From NCBI RefSeq assembly GCF_008973665.1, contig NZ_WACP01000003.1, positions 62,001 to 126,000 on the forward strand: a DNA stretch of 64,000 nucleotides, given 5' to 3'. The stretch comes from Paenibacillus tengchongensis. GTDB lineage: Bacteria; Bacillota; Bacilli; Paenibacillales; Paenibacillaceae. Position 1 is the first letter of the stretch. The number at the start of each line of letters is the position of its first letter. Of this stretch, positions 27,419 to 35,962 are shown one piece after another. Below the pieces are notes generated by a model that was given only the letters and a program-made list of their open reading frames with translations, searched no databases and was not told the DNA's origin. A program made the translations under genes and the position numbers.

Positions 27419-27805
27419 ATGGACGAACATATGAGACGGCGGCTCGACAAGCAGAGAAAACTGTTCAGCCAGCTTGGCATTAATCTGGACGCACTTACGA
27501 TTCACGAGAAGGAATTTAATGTGAAGCTCCGCGGTTATGATGCAGAGGAAGTCGATACATTTCTGGACACGGTCATCAAGGATTACGAACGCTTTTATGC
27601 AACGATTGCCGATTTGATGGACAAGTGGCAGGAGCAGCAGATAGAGCTGCGCGATCTGAAGGCCGAAGCCAAGACGGCGGCGCAGACGCCGGTCATTACC
27701 CACCGGGGCATCGACCCCAAGGATCTGGAGGAAGTGATTATCCGGCTGGAGAGCAATGTGCGCCAGTTGAAGGAGAAGATTCAGCACACCGAGAGCTACT
27801 TGTAA
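27419..27805 (+). CDS. gpsB: Cell-division protein GpsB
   Basis: The 128-residue protein has the DivIVA/GpsB N-terminal domain (LTIHEKEFNVKLRGYDAEEVDTFLDTVIKDYERF) and a coiled coil ending in RLESNVRQLKEKI. GpsB moves penicillin-binding proteins between the side wall and the division site. Its size and C-terminus fit GpsB better than the longer DivIVA. GGAGG precedes ATG 27419. A histidine-kinase gene follows after 35 bases and may be cotranscribed. Confidence 0.88.
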   Translation: MDEHMRRRLDKQRKLFSQLGINLDALTIHEKEFNVKLRGYDAEEVDTFLDTVIKDYERFYATIADLMDKWQEQQIELRDLKAEAKTAAQTPVITHRGIDPKDLEEVIIRLESNVRQLKEKIQHTESYL

Positions 27806-27840
27806 GAGGACAACCAGCAACCTAATTGGAGGTTTGAACC

Positions 27841-30561
27841 TTGTTGCCTAATGCCAAAACTTGGGGCCTCAAAATACGGGGTAAAATTGCCCTGGGTTAC
27901 GTTGTAATTCTGCTGATGCTCGGTCTGTTTCTGATTGTGGTCTCCGGCCGCATTACCGATCTGGAGGAGGAGACCCGATTCCTCAGCACCCATGACATTC
28001 AGGTTCATGAGCTGTCGTATGTGCTGGAGAAGAATGTGCTGGATATGGAGACAGGCCAGCGCGGTTATGCCCTAACCGGCCTGAACGACTACCTGGAGCC
28101 TTATACTTCCGGATTGGTCGAATGGAAGCTTAACTATTCAAAGCTGAGCGAGCTGATCAGGGACAATCCGGAGCAGCTGCAGAACCTCAATAATATCAGG
28201 GATAGTATTGAATCATGGATCAATGAGGCGGGACAGCCGGTAATCGAACTCAAGCGCAGCGGCCAGAATGCAGCGGTCGCGGCGTATTTCCATAACGATC
28301 AGGGGAAGCCGATACTTGATCTGGTCCGCTCCCAATCGGAATACTTCCGGGGAATTGAGCGTGATTTAACAGAAGCGCGGATCGGGAGCTTAGAACGCAG
28401 TAATAACAGACTTCTGATTACAATGTATATTCTGTGGTCTATGGTAGCCGTTCTCGCAGCCATCATTACATATCTTATCGCATCAAGCATTGTGAAACCG
28501 CTCCGCAATGTGATTAACGTGATTAACGGCATCGCCTCCGGTGGAAGTATGGCCGAGCGGATCACGGTGCGGACCATGGACGAAATTTACGAGCTGGCCG
28601 AGTGTACGAACGGTCTCCTTGAATCGGTGCAGCGGCAGCAGTGGCAAAGCGAGCAGCTGGCCCAAATGTCCATGGCGCTGCAGGAAACGCAAGACCTCGC
28701 CTCGTTATGCCGGACTTTTGTCAACAAGCTTGCAGTGATGCTGGAGATTCAATATGCCGCGATCTATGTGGCAGATAAGGATGGGCGCTACAACCGGATC
28801 TATTCTTACGCCGGAAGTGAGCTATATGAGGTAAAGGTGGGCCTGGAAGGCTTTATGCCGGGCGAAGGGGTGATCGGCCAATGCATTCTGGACAAGAGCA
28901 TTAAGCGGCTCGAGGATTTACCTGCGGATTATATCAGCATTAACTCCGGGCTCGGCCGTACCGCACCGCGGTCGGCGGTAGCCGCACCTCTCGTATTTGA
29001 GAATATTGCTTTGGCAGCGGTGGAAGCGGCTTCGATCACCCGCTGGAGCCCCTATCATATGGAGCTGTTCACCAAGCTGCTGGAGCTTATGGCCATCGCG
29101 CTGCATACCACATTGAACCGGATTGAAATTCATCAGCTCTACGGGGAATCACAGGTAATGAATGAGGAGCTGCAGGTGCAATCGGAAGAACTGCAGGTGC
29201 AAGCCGAGGAGCTGCAGGGACATACCAAGGAACTGCTGGAGCTGAACAGCGAGCTTGATGAACGCAGGGAATCGGCTGAGAAAGTGGCCCAGGAGCTCGA
29301 ACAGTATAACGTGGAGCTGGAACGGAGTTCCCGCTACAAGACGGAGTTTCTGGCCAATATGTCGCATGAACTCCGCACACCGCTGAACAGCATGCTGATT
29401 CTGTCGCAATTGCTGGCCGAGAACCGCAACGGGAATCTAAATGAGGAAGAACAGGAATACGCGACGGTAATTCACAACTCGGGCAGCGATCTGCTGGCAA
29501 TGATTAACGACATCCTTGACCTTTCCAAGGTTGAAGCCGGAAAAATGCTGGTAGAAATGGATGCTGTCAATCTTACGGAGCTGCCGGCTATGCTGAAAAG
29601 CTATTTCGGCAAAACAGCGGAGCAGCGGAAGCTGCATTTTGCAGTGCGGATCGGGGAAGGCGTGCCGGACCTGTTCTTCACTGATGAAATGCGTCTGCAC
29701 CAGATTCTGCGTAATCTGCTCTCCAATGCCTTTAAATTTACGGAAAAAGGCGAAGTAGAGGTGGACATTTCATACCTCTCATCCTACGGTGACGGGGAGT
29801 ACCGGAGCAGCGGACCGGTTCTGGCTTTTGCCGTCAAGGACACCGGCATCGGAATTTCCGAAAGCAGCCGCAAGCTGATCTTCGAAGCGTTCCGCCAGGC
29901 GGATGGTTCGACAGCGCGCAAATTCGGCGGTACCGGACTCGGCTTATCCATTTCCTTGCAGCTGGCCAGGCTGCTGGACGGGCATATCGCCCTGGAGAGC
30001 CGGGAAGGCACCGGCAGCACCTTTACGCTTTATCTTCCTTGCCGTACTTCGGAAGAGAGTGAAGCAAGCCCCGGTTCAGAAGCCTTACAGGCTCAGGCCG
30101 CAGCCTCCAGCGAGGACGGCCGGACCGGACCGGAGAAGGGCAGGCAGGCAGATTTATCTGCGCACGAGAAAGACCGAGCACGGCTGCAAGGCAGAACCGT
30201 TCTGATCGTGGATGACGATTCACGCAATATTTTTGCCATACAGCAAGGGCTTGAGCCATACGGGATGAACATTTTAACGGCGCAGACCGGGTTTGAATGC
30301 CTGCAGATTGTCCGGGAACAGCCGGATGTGGACATCGTTCTGCTGGATATTATGATGCCCAACCTGGACGGGTATGACACACTGTCGATTATCCGCGAGG
30401 AGCTGCTGCTGCCCGATCTCCCGATCATTGCGATCTCCGCCAAGACCATGAAGGAAGAACGGGAGAAATGTCTTGCTGCCGGCGCGAATGATTTTCTCAG
30501 CAAGCCTGTCGCCATCCGGGAAGTGGTCACCCGCATGGGCCGGCTGCTTAGCAGCACTTGA
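27841..30561 (+). CDS. Hybrid sensor histidine kinase with CHASE3, GAF and receiver domains
   Basis: The 906-residue membrane protein has a first membrane helix at about 18-38, an external CHASE3-like domain (TGQRGYALTGLNDYLEPY), a second helix at about 195-216, a HAMP linker, a GAF domain at about 290-430, and a coiled coil made of EELQVQ repeats. The kinase core follows, with His509 in MSHELRTPLN and the ATP-binding motifs NAFKFT, DTGIGI and GGTGLGL. A receiver domain ends the protein, with Asp836 in LLDIMMPNLDGYD. The signal and output are unknown. TTG 27841 follows GGAGGT by seven bases. Confidence 0.9.
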   Translation: MLPNAKTWGLKIRGKIALGYVVILLMLGLFLIVVSGRITDLEEETRFLSTHDIQVHELSYVLEKNVLDMETGQRGYALTGLNDYLEPYTSGLVEWKLNYSKLSELIRDNPEQLQNLNNIRDSIESWINEAGQPVIELKRSGQNAAVAAYFHNDQGKPILDLVRSQSEYFRGIERDLTEARIGSLERSNNRLLITMYILWSMVAVLAAIITYLIASSIVKPLRNVINVINGIASGGSMAERITVRTMDEIYELAECTNGLLESVQRQQWQSEQLAQMSMALQETQDLASLCRTFVNKLAVMLEIQYAAIYVADKDGRYNRIYSYAGSELYEVKVGLEGFMPGEGVIGQCILDKSIKRLEDLPADYISINSGLGRTAPRSAVAAPLVFENIALAAVEAASITRWSPYHMELFTKLLELMAIALHTTLNRIEIHQLYGESQVMNEELQVQSEELQVQAEELQGHTKELLELNSELDERRESAEKVAQELEQYNVELERSSRYKTEFLANMSHELRTPLNSMLILSQLLAENRNGNLNEEEQEYATVIHNSGSDLLAMINDILDLSKVEAGKMLVEMDAVNLTELPAMLKSYFGKTAEQRKLHFAVRIGEGVPDLFFTDEMRLHQILRNLLSNAFKFTEKGEVEVDISYLSSYGDGEYRSSGPVLAFAVKDTGIGISESSRKLIFEAFRQADGSTARKFGGTGLGLSISLQLARLLDGHIALESREGTGSTFTLYLPCRTSEESEASPGSEALQAQAAASSEDGRTGPEKGRQADLSAHEKDRARLQGRTVLIVDDDSRNIFAIQQGLEPYGMNILTAQTGFECLQIVREQPDVDIVLLDIMMPNLDGYDTLSIIREELLLPDLPIIAISAKTMKEEREKCLAAGANDFLSKPVAIREVVTRMGRLLSST

Positions 30562-30589
30562 CAGTGATAGGATAGCCAGGAGATAGCAA

Positions 30590-30615
30590 GGGGGATGGCG
30601 ATCATCTCCCTTTTT
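30590..30615 (+). terminator. Terminator after the hybrid kinase
   Basis: GGGGGATG (30590-30597) pairs with CATCTCCC (30603-30610), including one G-U pair, and is followed by five T residues. Confidence 0.75.
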
Positions 30616-30657
30616 GCTGTACGAATGATTTAATATAGAATAAAATCCGGCAATCCC

Positions 30658-30694
30658 TTGCAATATCTATAATACCTAGTATAATACTTGGTAT
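30658..30694 (+). promoter_or_regulatory. Promoter with overlapping inverted repeat
   Basis: TTGCAA (30658-30663) and TATAAT (30680-30685) have a 16-base spacer. A nearly perfect inverted repeat, ATACCTAGTA / TACTTGGTAT (30672-30694), covers the -10 box, so a repressor could block this promoter. Confidence 0.6.
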
Positions 30695-30718
30695 ATAAGG
30701 ATTAAGGAGTCGGTTCTC

Positions 30719-31030
30719 ATGTCAGTCGATGATTATCTGGATCTTCTAAACTATGCCAAAGCTATACAGGATGAACAGTGGCAAGCTGACATCATTGAGA
30801 AGTTAAAGAATTATAATGCACTCACGGAGAATACGAAATGGGACGATATGCACCGGCTGTGGACCCGTTTCGATCAGGTTAACCGGACATTGCTGGAGCT
30901 GTTCGAACGGCTGCGGGAAGAAGAGGATAACGAAGACAGCGGGCAGTGGAAGGAACAGATTTGGGAGCTTAAGCTGGAGCGGATTACGCTGGCCAAACAA
31001 ATTCAGGAGCGGTACATCAAGATCAAATAA
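30719..31030 (+). CDS. Small hypothetical acidic helical protein
   Basis: I do not recognise this 103-residue protein. It is rich in Leu, Glu, Lys and Trp, has no signal peptide or membrane helix, and is probably all helical (DDYLDLLNYAKAIQDEQWQ; TLLELFERLREEEDNE). The gene looks real: AAGGAG lies upstream of ATG 30719, a promoter with an overlapping inverted repeat precedes it, and codon use is like its neighbours. It lies between the hybrid kinase and the methionine-rich gene. Confidence 0.65.
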   Translation: MSVDDYLDLLNYAKAIQDEQWQADIIEKLKNYNALTENTKWDDMHRLWTRFDQVNRTLLELFERLREEEDNEDSGQWKEQIWELKLERITLAKQIQERYIKIK

Positions 31031-31134
31031 CGTTTTTGGGCATAAAAAAATGGCATGCAGTTGTCTGCTCTGCCATGACTTGCGAATAACCCGTCAAGGT
31101 GAATTTAGCGGATTCACTTTAACGAAACACCTAA

Positions 31135-31347
31135 TTACTTAGACATTTGCATTCCTTCACGCATCATGGTCATGCACTGGGTCATCATTTCGTCGCAGTC
31201 CTGCATCTTCTTCATCATCATGTCCATATCCATGTCCATCATGTTCATTTCGGCCATCTTGTCCATGCACATCTTCATACAGTTCATCTTGGCCATCATG
31301 TCTTCCATGCACATGTTCATCATCATTTCCATACACATCTTTTCCAT
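31135..31347 (-). CDS. Methionine- and cysteine-rich small protein
   Basis: This 70-residue protein has 31 Met and 6 Cys and no His, Phe, Tyr or Trp. Met occurs in MxxM, MMM and CxM clusters (MEKMCMEMMM, MNCMKMCMDK, DMDMDMMMKKM), with Asp, Glu and Lys between. Such soft sulphur ligands suit Cu(I) or Ag(I), so a metal-binding or methionine-oxidation buffer role is inferred, not shown. Start 31347 was chosen because AAAGGTGG lies eight bases upstream; an in-frame ATG at 31365 precedes this site. The His-rich reading on the other strand is simply CAT opposite ATG. No signal peptide is visible. Confidence 0.65.
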   Translation of the reverse strand: MEKMCMEMMMNMCMEDMMAKMNCMKMCMDKMAEMNMMDMDMDMMMKKMQDCDEMMTQCMTMMREGMQMSK

Positions 31348-31536
31348 GGGTTGTCCACCTTTCATAATTAGAATAGATTACTTTTTGAATTTACTATATT
31401 TACCTGGATGCTTCAACAGAAAATAAGCCATTTTCAATAAAAATATTCATTTTTGTCACAAATATGGATATTCAGACCTTGCTTATGAGCTTAATCTGAT
31501 TACTAAACATTTCACACGTTGGAATAAATACAGCAG

Positions 31537-31582
31537 AAAGCGCCCCATTTCAATCCCTTTAAGGGCATAATGGGGCGCTTTT
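31537..31582 (-). terminator. Bidirectional terminator downstream of hxlR-type gene
   Basis: AAAGCGCCCCATT pairs with AATGGGGCGCTTTT across a loop that contains a smaller CCCTTTAAGGG hairpin. It ends the HxlR gene on the minus strand and has T residues on both sides. Confidence 0.85.
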
Positions 31583-31605
31583 GCGCAAATTGCTTATGGC
31601 CGCTG

Positions 31606-31932
31606 TCATTTCAAAGCCTCAAGCTCAATCCACTCTGAGGACCAATTGCTGATCTCGCCGAGAATAGGAGCCAGGGCATTGCCTTTGTCAGTCAACGAAT
31701 ATTCAATGCGCACGGGAGTTTCCGGGTAGACGGTACGCTGAATGATGCCTTCCTGCTCCATTTCCTTCAGACGGTCGGACAAGACTTTGCCGCTGAGACT
31801 CTTCAGACAGCCTTCGATTTCCCCGAAGCGGCGCGGGCCCTGCATCAGCACAAATACAATCAGAGCTACCCAGCGTTTGCTGAGCACGTCGACCGCTCTT
31901 TCAAAACGCGGACACATTTCAAACTCATTCAT
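31606..31932 (-). CDS. HxlR family transcriptional regulator
   Basis: The 108-residue protein is a winged-helix regulator of the HxlR/DUF24 family: FEMCPRFERAVDVLSKRWVALIVFVL, then RFGEIEGCLKSLSGKVLSDRLKEMEQEGII and the YSLTDKGNAL wing. Cys7 sits where many members carry a redox-sensing Cys that reacts with quinones, aldehydes or disulphide stress. It is divergent from a GTP-cyclohydrolase-II-like gene across 174 bases that hold three short palindromes, so control of that gene and of itself is likely. Confidence 0.9.
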   Translation of the reverse strand: MNEFEMCPRFERAVDVLSKRWVALIVFVLMQGPRRFGEIEGCLKSLSGKVLSDRLKEMEQEGIIQRTVYPETPVRIEYSLTDKGNALAPILGEISNWSSEWIELEALK

Positions 31933-31965
31933 TTAAACACCACCTCTGCATTCATTATATCATAA

Positions 31966-32053
31966 ACTTACAATAAGTAATTAAAAATATTTATCTATAT
32001 TTTATAACTTGACGAAGTTATATTACAATGATAAACTAACTTACAAATAGTTA
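31966..32053. promoter_or_regulatory. Three palindromes between hxlR-type and GCH-II-like genes
   Basis: ACTTA-CAA-TAAGT (31966-31978), TAACTT-GACG-AAGTTA (32005-32020) and TAACT-TACAAAT-AGTTA (32037-32053) share TAACTT/ACTTA half-sites. They are candidate operators for the neighbouring HxlR regulator. Confidence 0.55.
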
Positions 32054-32106
32054 CTTGATGTTGAGATGATTAATTTTTAGATATATTCGGATAGGACGGT
32101 GCACAA

Positions 32107-32877
32107 ATGATCAGACCTGATATTGTAAATATACTGCAGCAAAAGATCAAACGGATTACAATGGACAACTCCGGGGTCATCCTGGTAGGACCGATAACGT
32201 TGCCGGTTAATCTGGACGGGGAGACCGTTACGTTTAAATGGTACAGCTGGCTGAAGACAGAGGATGCGGAGCTCCTGCAGGGCGACTCGCCGGAAGCTAC
32301 AGAGCTGCTGATTTCGCGGCTGTCCTCCATGCAGCTTGCCGACGGCCAGCAATCCAGCGTTCTGGTCTACGGTGATTTTGAGTATGCCGACAATGCGCTG
32401 GTGCGGATGCACAGCATTTGCCATACCGGCGATATCTTCGGCAGCAAGCGCTGCGATTGCGGCTTCCAGCTGCGCCAATCCATGCGGATGATGGTGCAGA
32501 ACGGCTCAGGAGCGCTGTTCTATCTGGCTAATCATGAAGGCCGGGGCATTGGACTGTTCAGCAAGGCCATGGCCTATCTGCTGCAGGAAGAGGGCTATGA
32601 CACCGTGGAGGCCAACCTGGAGCTTGGCTTTGCCGATGATTCCCGTGATTATACGGATGCTATCGCAGTTCTCCGCAGTCTCCGCCACAAACCGGTAACG
32701 CTGATTACGAACAACCCGAAGAAGCTTGAAGCCTTGAAGGCTGCCGGCATGAATACAGGCAAGCGTGTCCCGTTATGGGGAGATGTATCGGCATTTAACG
32801 AGAAGTATCTGCGGACCAAGGTGGCCCGTTCGGGGCATCTGGAAGCAGCTAAAGGTACGGAGTTTTTTGCCATCTAA
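32107..32877 (+). CDS. GTP cyclohydrolase II-like protein with altered active site
   Basis: The 256-residue protein carries the GTP cyclohydrolase II core: three zinc cysteines in CHTGDIFGSKRCDCG, HEGRGIGL, DTVEANLELGFADDSRDY and LITNNPKKLEAL. The enzyme normally opens GTP to start riboflavin synthesis. Here the segment before EGRGIGL reads FYLANHEGRG where the family has LYxRQEGRG, so the catalytic Tyr is shifted by one position and replaced by Leu, and Arg-Gln is Asn-His. No other rib gene is near. The product may differ from that of RibA. AAATG 32107 start has GGACGGTG upstream. Confidence 0.8.
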   Translation: MIRPDIVNILQQKIKRITMDNSGVILVGPITLPVNLDGETVTFKWYSWLKTEDAELLQGDSPEATELLISRLSSMQLADGQQSSVLVYGDFEYADNALVRMHSICHTGDIFGSKRCDCGFQLRQSMRMMVQNGSGALFYLANHEGRGIGLFSKAMAYLLQEEGYDTVEANLELGFADDSRDYTDAIAVLRSLRHKPVTLITNNPKKLEALKAAGMNTGKRVPLWGDVSAFNEKYLRTKVARSGHLEAAKGTEFFAI

Positions 32878-32909
32878 ATTCGCTATTTAAAATAGGGATT
32901 GTTCCATAA

Positions 32910-32973
32910 AACCCCTGCAAAGAAGGTGAGTATGCCCGGCAGTATAGGGCTGCACTTTGCGGGGGTGTTTTTG
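32910..32973 (+). terminator. Terminator after GCH-II-like gene
   Basis: ACCCCTGCAAAG pairs with CTTTGCGGGGGT around a long loop and is followed by GTTTTTG. Confidence 0.8.
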
Positions 32974-33082
32974 CGCCCTGAATGCCGGCGGGAATGCTTA
33001 AGATCAAAATGGGTAGTCCTTTGGCCGCCCGTGCATTATAATGGAGAACTGAGCCCCAATTCCAAGTCTAGCGAGGTATATT

Positions 33083-34138
33083 ATGAATGCGATTGAAGTG
33101 CAGGACTTGCGTAAGACATTCAAAGTCCAAAAGAACCGCGAGGGCCTCAAAGGGGCCTTCGCTGATTTGTTTAAACGGCAATATTCCGAAGTCACTGCGG
33201 TAAAGGATATTCACTTTACGATTCCGCAAGGGGAAATTTGCGGGTACATCGGCGAGAACGGCGCCGGTAAATCCACCACGATCAAGATGCTGACCGGCAT
33301 CCTGGTCCCGACCTCGGGAAGCGTGAAGGTCGGCGGTTATGTGCCTTACCTGGAGCGCGAACGGTTTGTACAGGAGATCGGCGTCGTATTCGGGCAGCGC
33401 AGCCAGCTGTGGTGGGATATCGGAGTGATCGAATCCTTCCAGCTGCTGCGCAAGGTCTACCGGGTTCCGGAGCAGGATTTCCGCAAGCGGCTGGATGAGC
33501 TGGTGGAGCGTCTCGCGCTGCAAGACCTGCTGAACCGGCCGGTGCGCAAGCTGAGCCTGGGCCAGCGGATGCGCTGCGAGCTGGTGGCGGCCTTGCTGCA
33601 TAATCCGGCGATTCTGTTCCTGGACGAGCCGACGATTGGTCTGGATATTGTGGTCAAGTCGGAGATCCGCGACTTCCTCCGCGATATGAACCGTGAGCAC
33701 GGCACGACCATTCTGCTGACAACCCATGATCTGCAGGATATTGAAGCGCTCTGCTCGCGGGTCATTATGCTGGATGACGGCCGGATTATTTATGACGGCG
33801 GACTGGAGGAGCTCAAGCAGCGCTGGGGCACCGGAGTCGAGGTGCAGTTCCAGTTCGGCACACCGACCAAATTGCCGCAGCTGGAGCAGTGGTCGGCCGA
33901 AATGCCGGTCAGCTGGACGGCGGAGAACGAGCTGGGCGCGAAGGTGTGGATTCCCCGGGACCTGAACGTGTCCGATCTGCTGGCCAAGGTGGTCGGCAAA
34001 GCGGATATTACCGACATCAAAATCATCGAAACCAACACGGACGACATCGTCCGCAGCATCTATCAGTCCGGCTCGGCGGAGAAGCCTGCGGAACAGACCG
34101 CTGCTGATCAGGACGGGAAAGAGGCCGTCCATGTCTGA
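33083..34138 (+). CDS. ABC-2 type exporter ATPase
   Basis: This 351-residue protein is the ATPase of an ABC-2 exporter. It has Walker A in GENGAGKSTT, the Q-loop GQRSQLWWD, the signature LSLGQRMRCELVAALLHNP, Walker B in ILFLDEPTIGLD and the H-loop THD. The N-terminal SEVTAVKDIHF and the long C-terminal part after residue 240 are typical of the subgroup paired with DUF990-type permeases. Its end overlaps the next gene by eight bases, so the three genes 33083-35789 form one operon. The substrate is unknown. Confidence 0.92.
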   Translation: MNAIEVQDLRKTFKVQKNREGLKGAFADLFKRQYSEVTAVKDIHFTIPQGEICGYIGENGAGKSTTIKMLTGILVPTSGSVKVGGYVPYLERERFVQEIGVVFGQRSQLWWDIGVIESFQLLRKVYRVPEQDFRKRLDELVERLALQDLLNRPVRKLSLGQRMRCELVAALLHNPAILFLDEPTIGLDIVVKSEIRDFLRDMNREHGTTILLTTHDLQDIEALCSRVIMLDDGRIIYDGGLEELKQRWGTGVEVQFQFGTPTKLPQLEQWSAEMPVSWTAENELGAKVWIPRDLNVSDLLAKVVGKADITDIKIIETNTDDIVRSIYQSGSAEKPAEQTAADQDGKEAVHV

Positions 34139-34997
34139 TTCCTTGATGGCCCCGGCAGGGGGAGGATCCGCTGCAGGCCCGCAGAAGAGCGGGCGGGGAC
34201 TGCTGCTGGGCGCTTATTTCGATTTTATCCGCATCCGCTTTCTGACCATGCTGGCTTACCGCGTCAATTACTATTCGGGGATTCTGATTTATACGCTGAA
34301 CATCGGGGTCAACTACTTTACCTGGAAAGCGATCTACGGGGGCGGCGAGTCACTAGGGGGCTTTACAGGCGCACAGATGACCACGTATGTCGCCGTCTCC
34401 TGGATGGCGCGGGCTTTTTACTTCAACAATCTGGACCGGGAGATTTCGACCGACATCCGGGACGGCAGCATCGCGATCCAGTTCATCCGTCCGTATAACT
34501 ATGTGCTGGTCAAAATGATGCAGGGCCTCGGCGAAGGGCTCTTCCGCTTCCTGATGCTGATGATTCCCGGCATGGCCATTGCCATGCTGCTCTTTCCGGT
34601 ACAGCTGCCGACGGAGCTTTCGTCCTGGGCGGGCTTTTTAACGATGCTCTTTTTCAGTTTCCTGATCAATTCACAGATTAATGTCCTTACCGGGCTGTCC
34701 GCCTTCTTCGTTGAGAACAATGAGGGGGTTATGCGGATGAAGCGGGTGATCGTCGATCTCTTCTCCGGCCTGATCGTGCCGATCAGCCTGTTCCCGGGCT
34801 GGCTTTCGAAGGTGCTGGAGGTGCTGCCGTTCCAGGCGATCACTTATCTGCCGGGCTCCGTCTTCACGGGCAGAGTGCAGGGAACGGGAATTTGGAGTGT
34901 CCTCGGGATTCAAGTGATCTGGTTCCTGATTCTGCTGCTTCCGATCATCGCTTTATACCGCGCGGCCCGCAAGCGGCTGTTCGTACAAGGGGGTTAA
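34131..34997 (+). CDS. ABC-2 exporter permease, DUF990 type (first)
   Basis: The 288-residue protein has about six membrane helices (LGAYFDFIRIRFLTMLAYRV, YSGILIYTLNIGVNYFTWKA, FLMLMIPGMAIAMLLF and later ones) and the conserved IVPISLFPGWLSKVLEVLPFQ segment of DUF990-type ABC-2 permeases. It overlaps the ATPase gene and is followed after six bases by a second permease, suggesting a heterodimeric channel. The first 22 residues are soluble and rich in Gly and Ala. Confidence 0.9.
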   Translation: MSDSLMAPAGGGSAAGPQKSGRGLLLGAYFDFIRIRFLTMLAYRVNYYSGILIYTLNIGVNYFTWKAIYGGGESLGGFTGAQMTTYVAVSWMARAFYFNNLDREISTDIRDGSIAIQFIRPYNYVLVKMMQGLGEGLFRFLMLMIPGMAIAMLLFPVQLPTELSSWAGFLTMLFFSFLINSQINVLTGLSAFFVENNEGVMRMKRVIVDLFSGLIVPISLFPGWLSKVLEVLPFQAITYLPGSVFTGRVQGTGIWSVLGIQVIWFLILLLPIIALYRAARKRLFVQGG

Positions 34998-35003
34998 GGA
35001 AGG

Positions 35004-35789
35004 ATGTATTATCTTGGACTGCTGGGTGAATATTTGAAAAATTATATGAAGACCCGCCTGACCTACCGCGCGGATTTCTGGGTGGAGATTGTCTCCGACC
35101 TGTTGTTTCAGGCCGTGAACTTCATCTTTATTCTTGTCATCTTTATGCATACGGACAGTCTGGGCGGCTGGAGCCAGAACGAAGTCATCTTCGTTTACGG
35201 GTTCTTCATGGTGCCGTACGGCATCTTTGGCTGCTTCATTAACCTGTGGGGGTTCAGTGAGCGCTACATTGTCAAAGGCGAGATGGACCGCGTGCTGACC
35301 CGGCCGGCGCATAATCTGTTTCAGATTTTCCTGGAAAATGTGGACCCGCCGGCGCTGGCCGGCTCGCTGATCGGCATAGTGGTGATGATCATCAGCGGAG
35401 GCAATCTCGGTCTGTCCCTGGAATGGTGGACCCTTCCGGCGCTTGTGCTGCTGAGCGTCAGCGCCGTGGCGATTTATACGGGCATTTATACGGCGCTGAC
35501 CTCTTTGTCGTTCTACTCCGACGCTCCTACGGGAATTCTGCCGCTGATGTACAACATCCAGAGCTATGGGCGTTATCCGGTGACGATCTATAACCGGGCG
35601 ATTCAGGTGCTGCTGACCTGGGTGATTCCATTTGCTTTTGTCGGCGTGTATCCGGCAGCGCTCTTCCTGGAGCGCGAGGAGATGCGGAGCATGGCGCTCC
35701 TTACGCCGGCTGTAGGCGCCGTCTTCTTGACGGTTGGCCTATTGTCCTGGAACCATGGCGTGCGAAAGTACAAGGGAGCCGGATCGTAA
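35004..35789 (+). CDS. ABC-2 exporter permease, DUF990 type (second)
   Basis: The 261-residue protein also shows six membrane helices and the family start YLGLLGEYLKNYMKTRLTYR, with GFFMVPYGIFGCFINLWGFS and a final VGAVFLTVGLLSWNHGVRKYKGAGS. Together with the preceding permease and ATPase it should form an exporter. AAGGAAGG lies upstream of ATG 35004. A perfect hairpin ends the operon. Confidence 0.9.
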   Translation: MYYLGLLGEYLKNYMKTRLTYRADFWVEIVSDLLFQAVNFIFILVIFMHTDSLGGWSQNEVIFVYGFFMVPYGIFGCFINLWGFSERYIVKGEMDRVLTRPAHNLFQIFLENVDPPALAGSLIGIVVMIISGGNLGLSLEWWTLPALVLLSVSAVAIYTGIYTALTSLSFYSDAPTGILPLMYNIQSYGRYPVTIYNRAIQVLLTWVIPFAFVGVYPAALFLEREEMRSMALLTPAVGAVFLTVGLLSWNHGVRKYKGAGS

Positions 35790-35836
35790 GCATTAAGCCT
35801 ACTGTTAGTAAAAATAAATGCATAGCTGGCTACTGG

Positions 35837-35866
35837 CAGGCGGGCATATGCCCGCCTGTTTGTTTA
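35837..35866 (+). terminator. Terminator of the ABC exporter operon
   Basis: CAGGCGGGCAT and ATGCCCGCCTG form a perfect 11-bp inverted repeat (35837-35858) followed by TTTGTTT. Confidence 0.9.
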
Positions 35867-35962
35867 TATCCAGTCTCGTTAAAAGAATGTAAAATTCGTA
35901 TTTGGAGATAGGCAACGGCCTTTGAAGCCCTCATAATAGGCATGAGGAGGAGGGGATACAAC

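Noticed and set aside
31147..31371. Histidine-rich plus-strand frame opposite the methionine-rich gene
   Set aside because: His codons CAT are the complement of ATG. The minus strand has the ribosome-binding site, and the plus frame lacks one.
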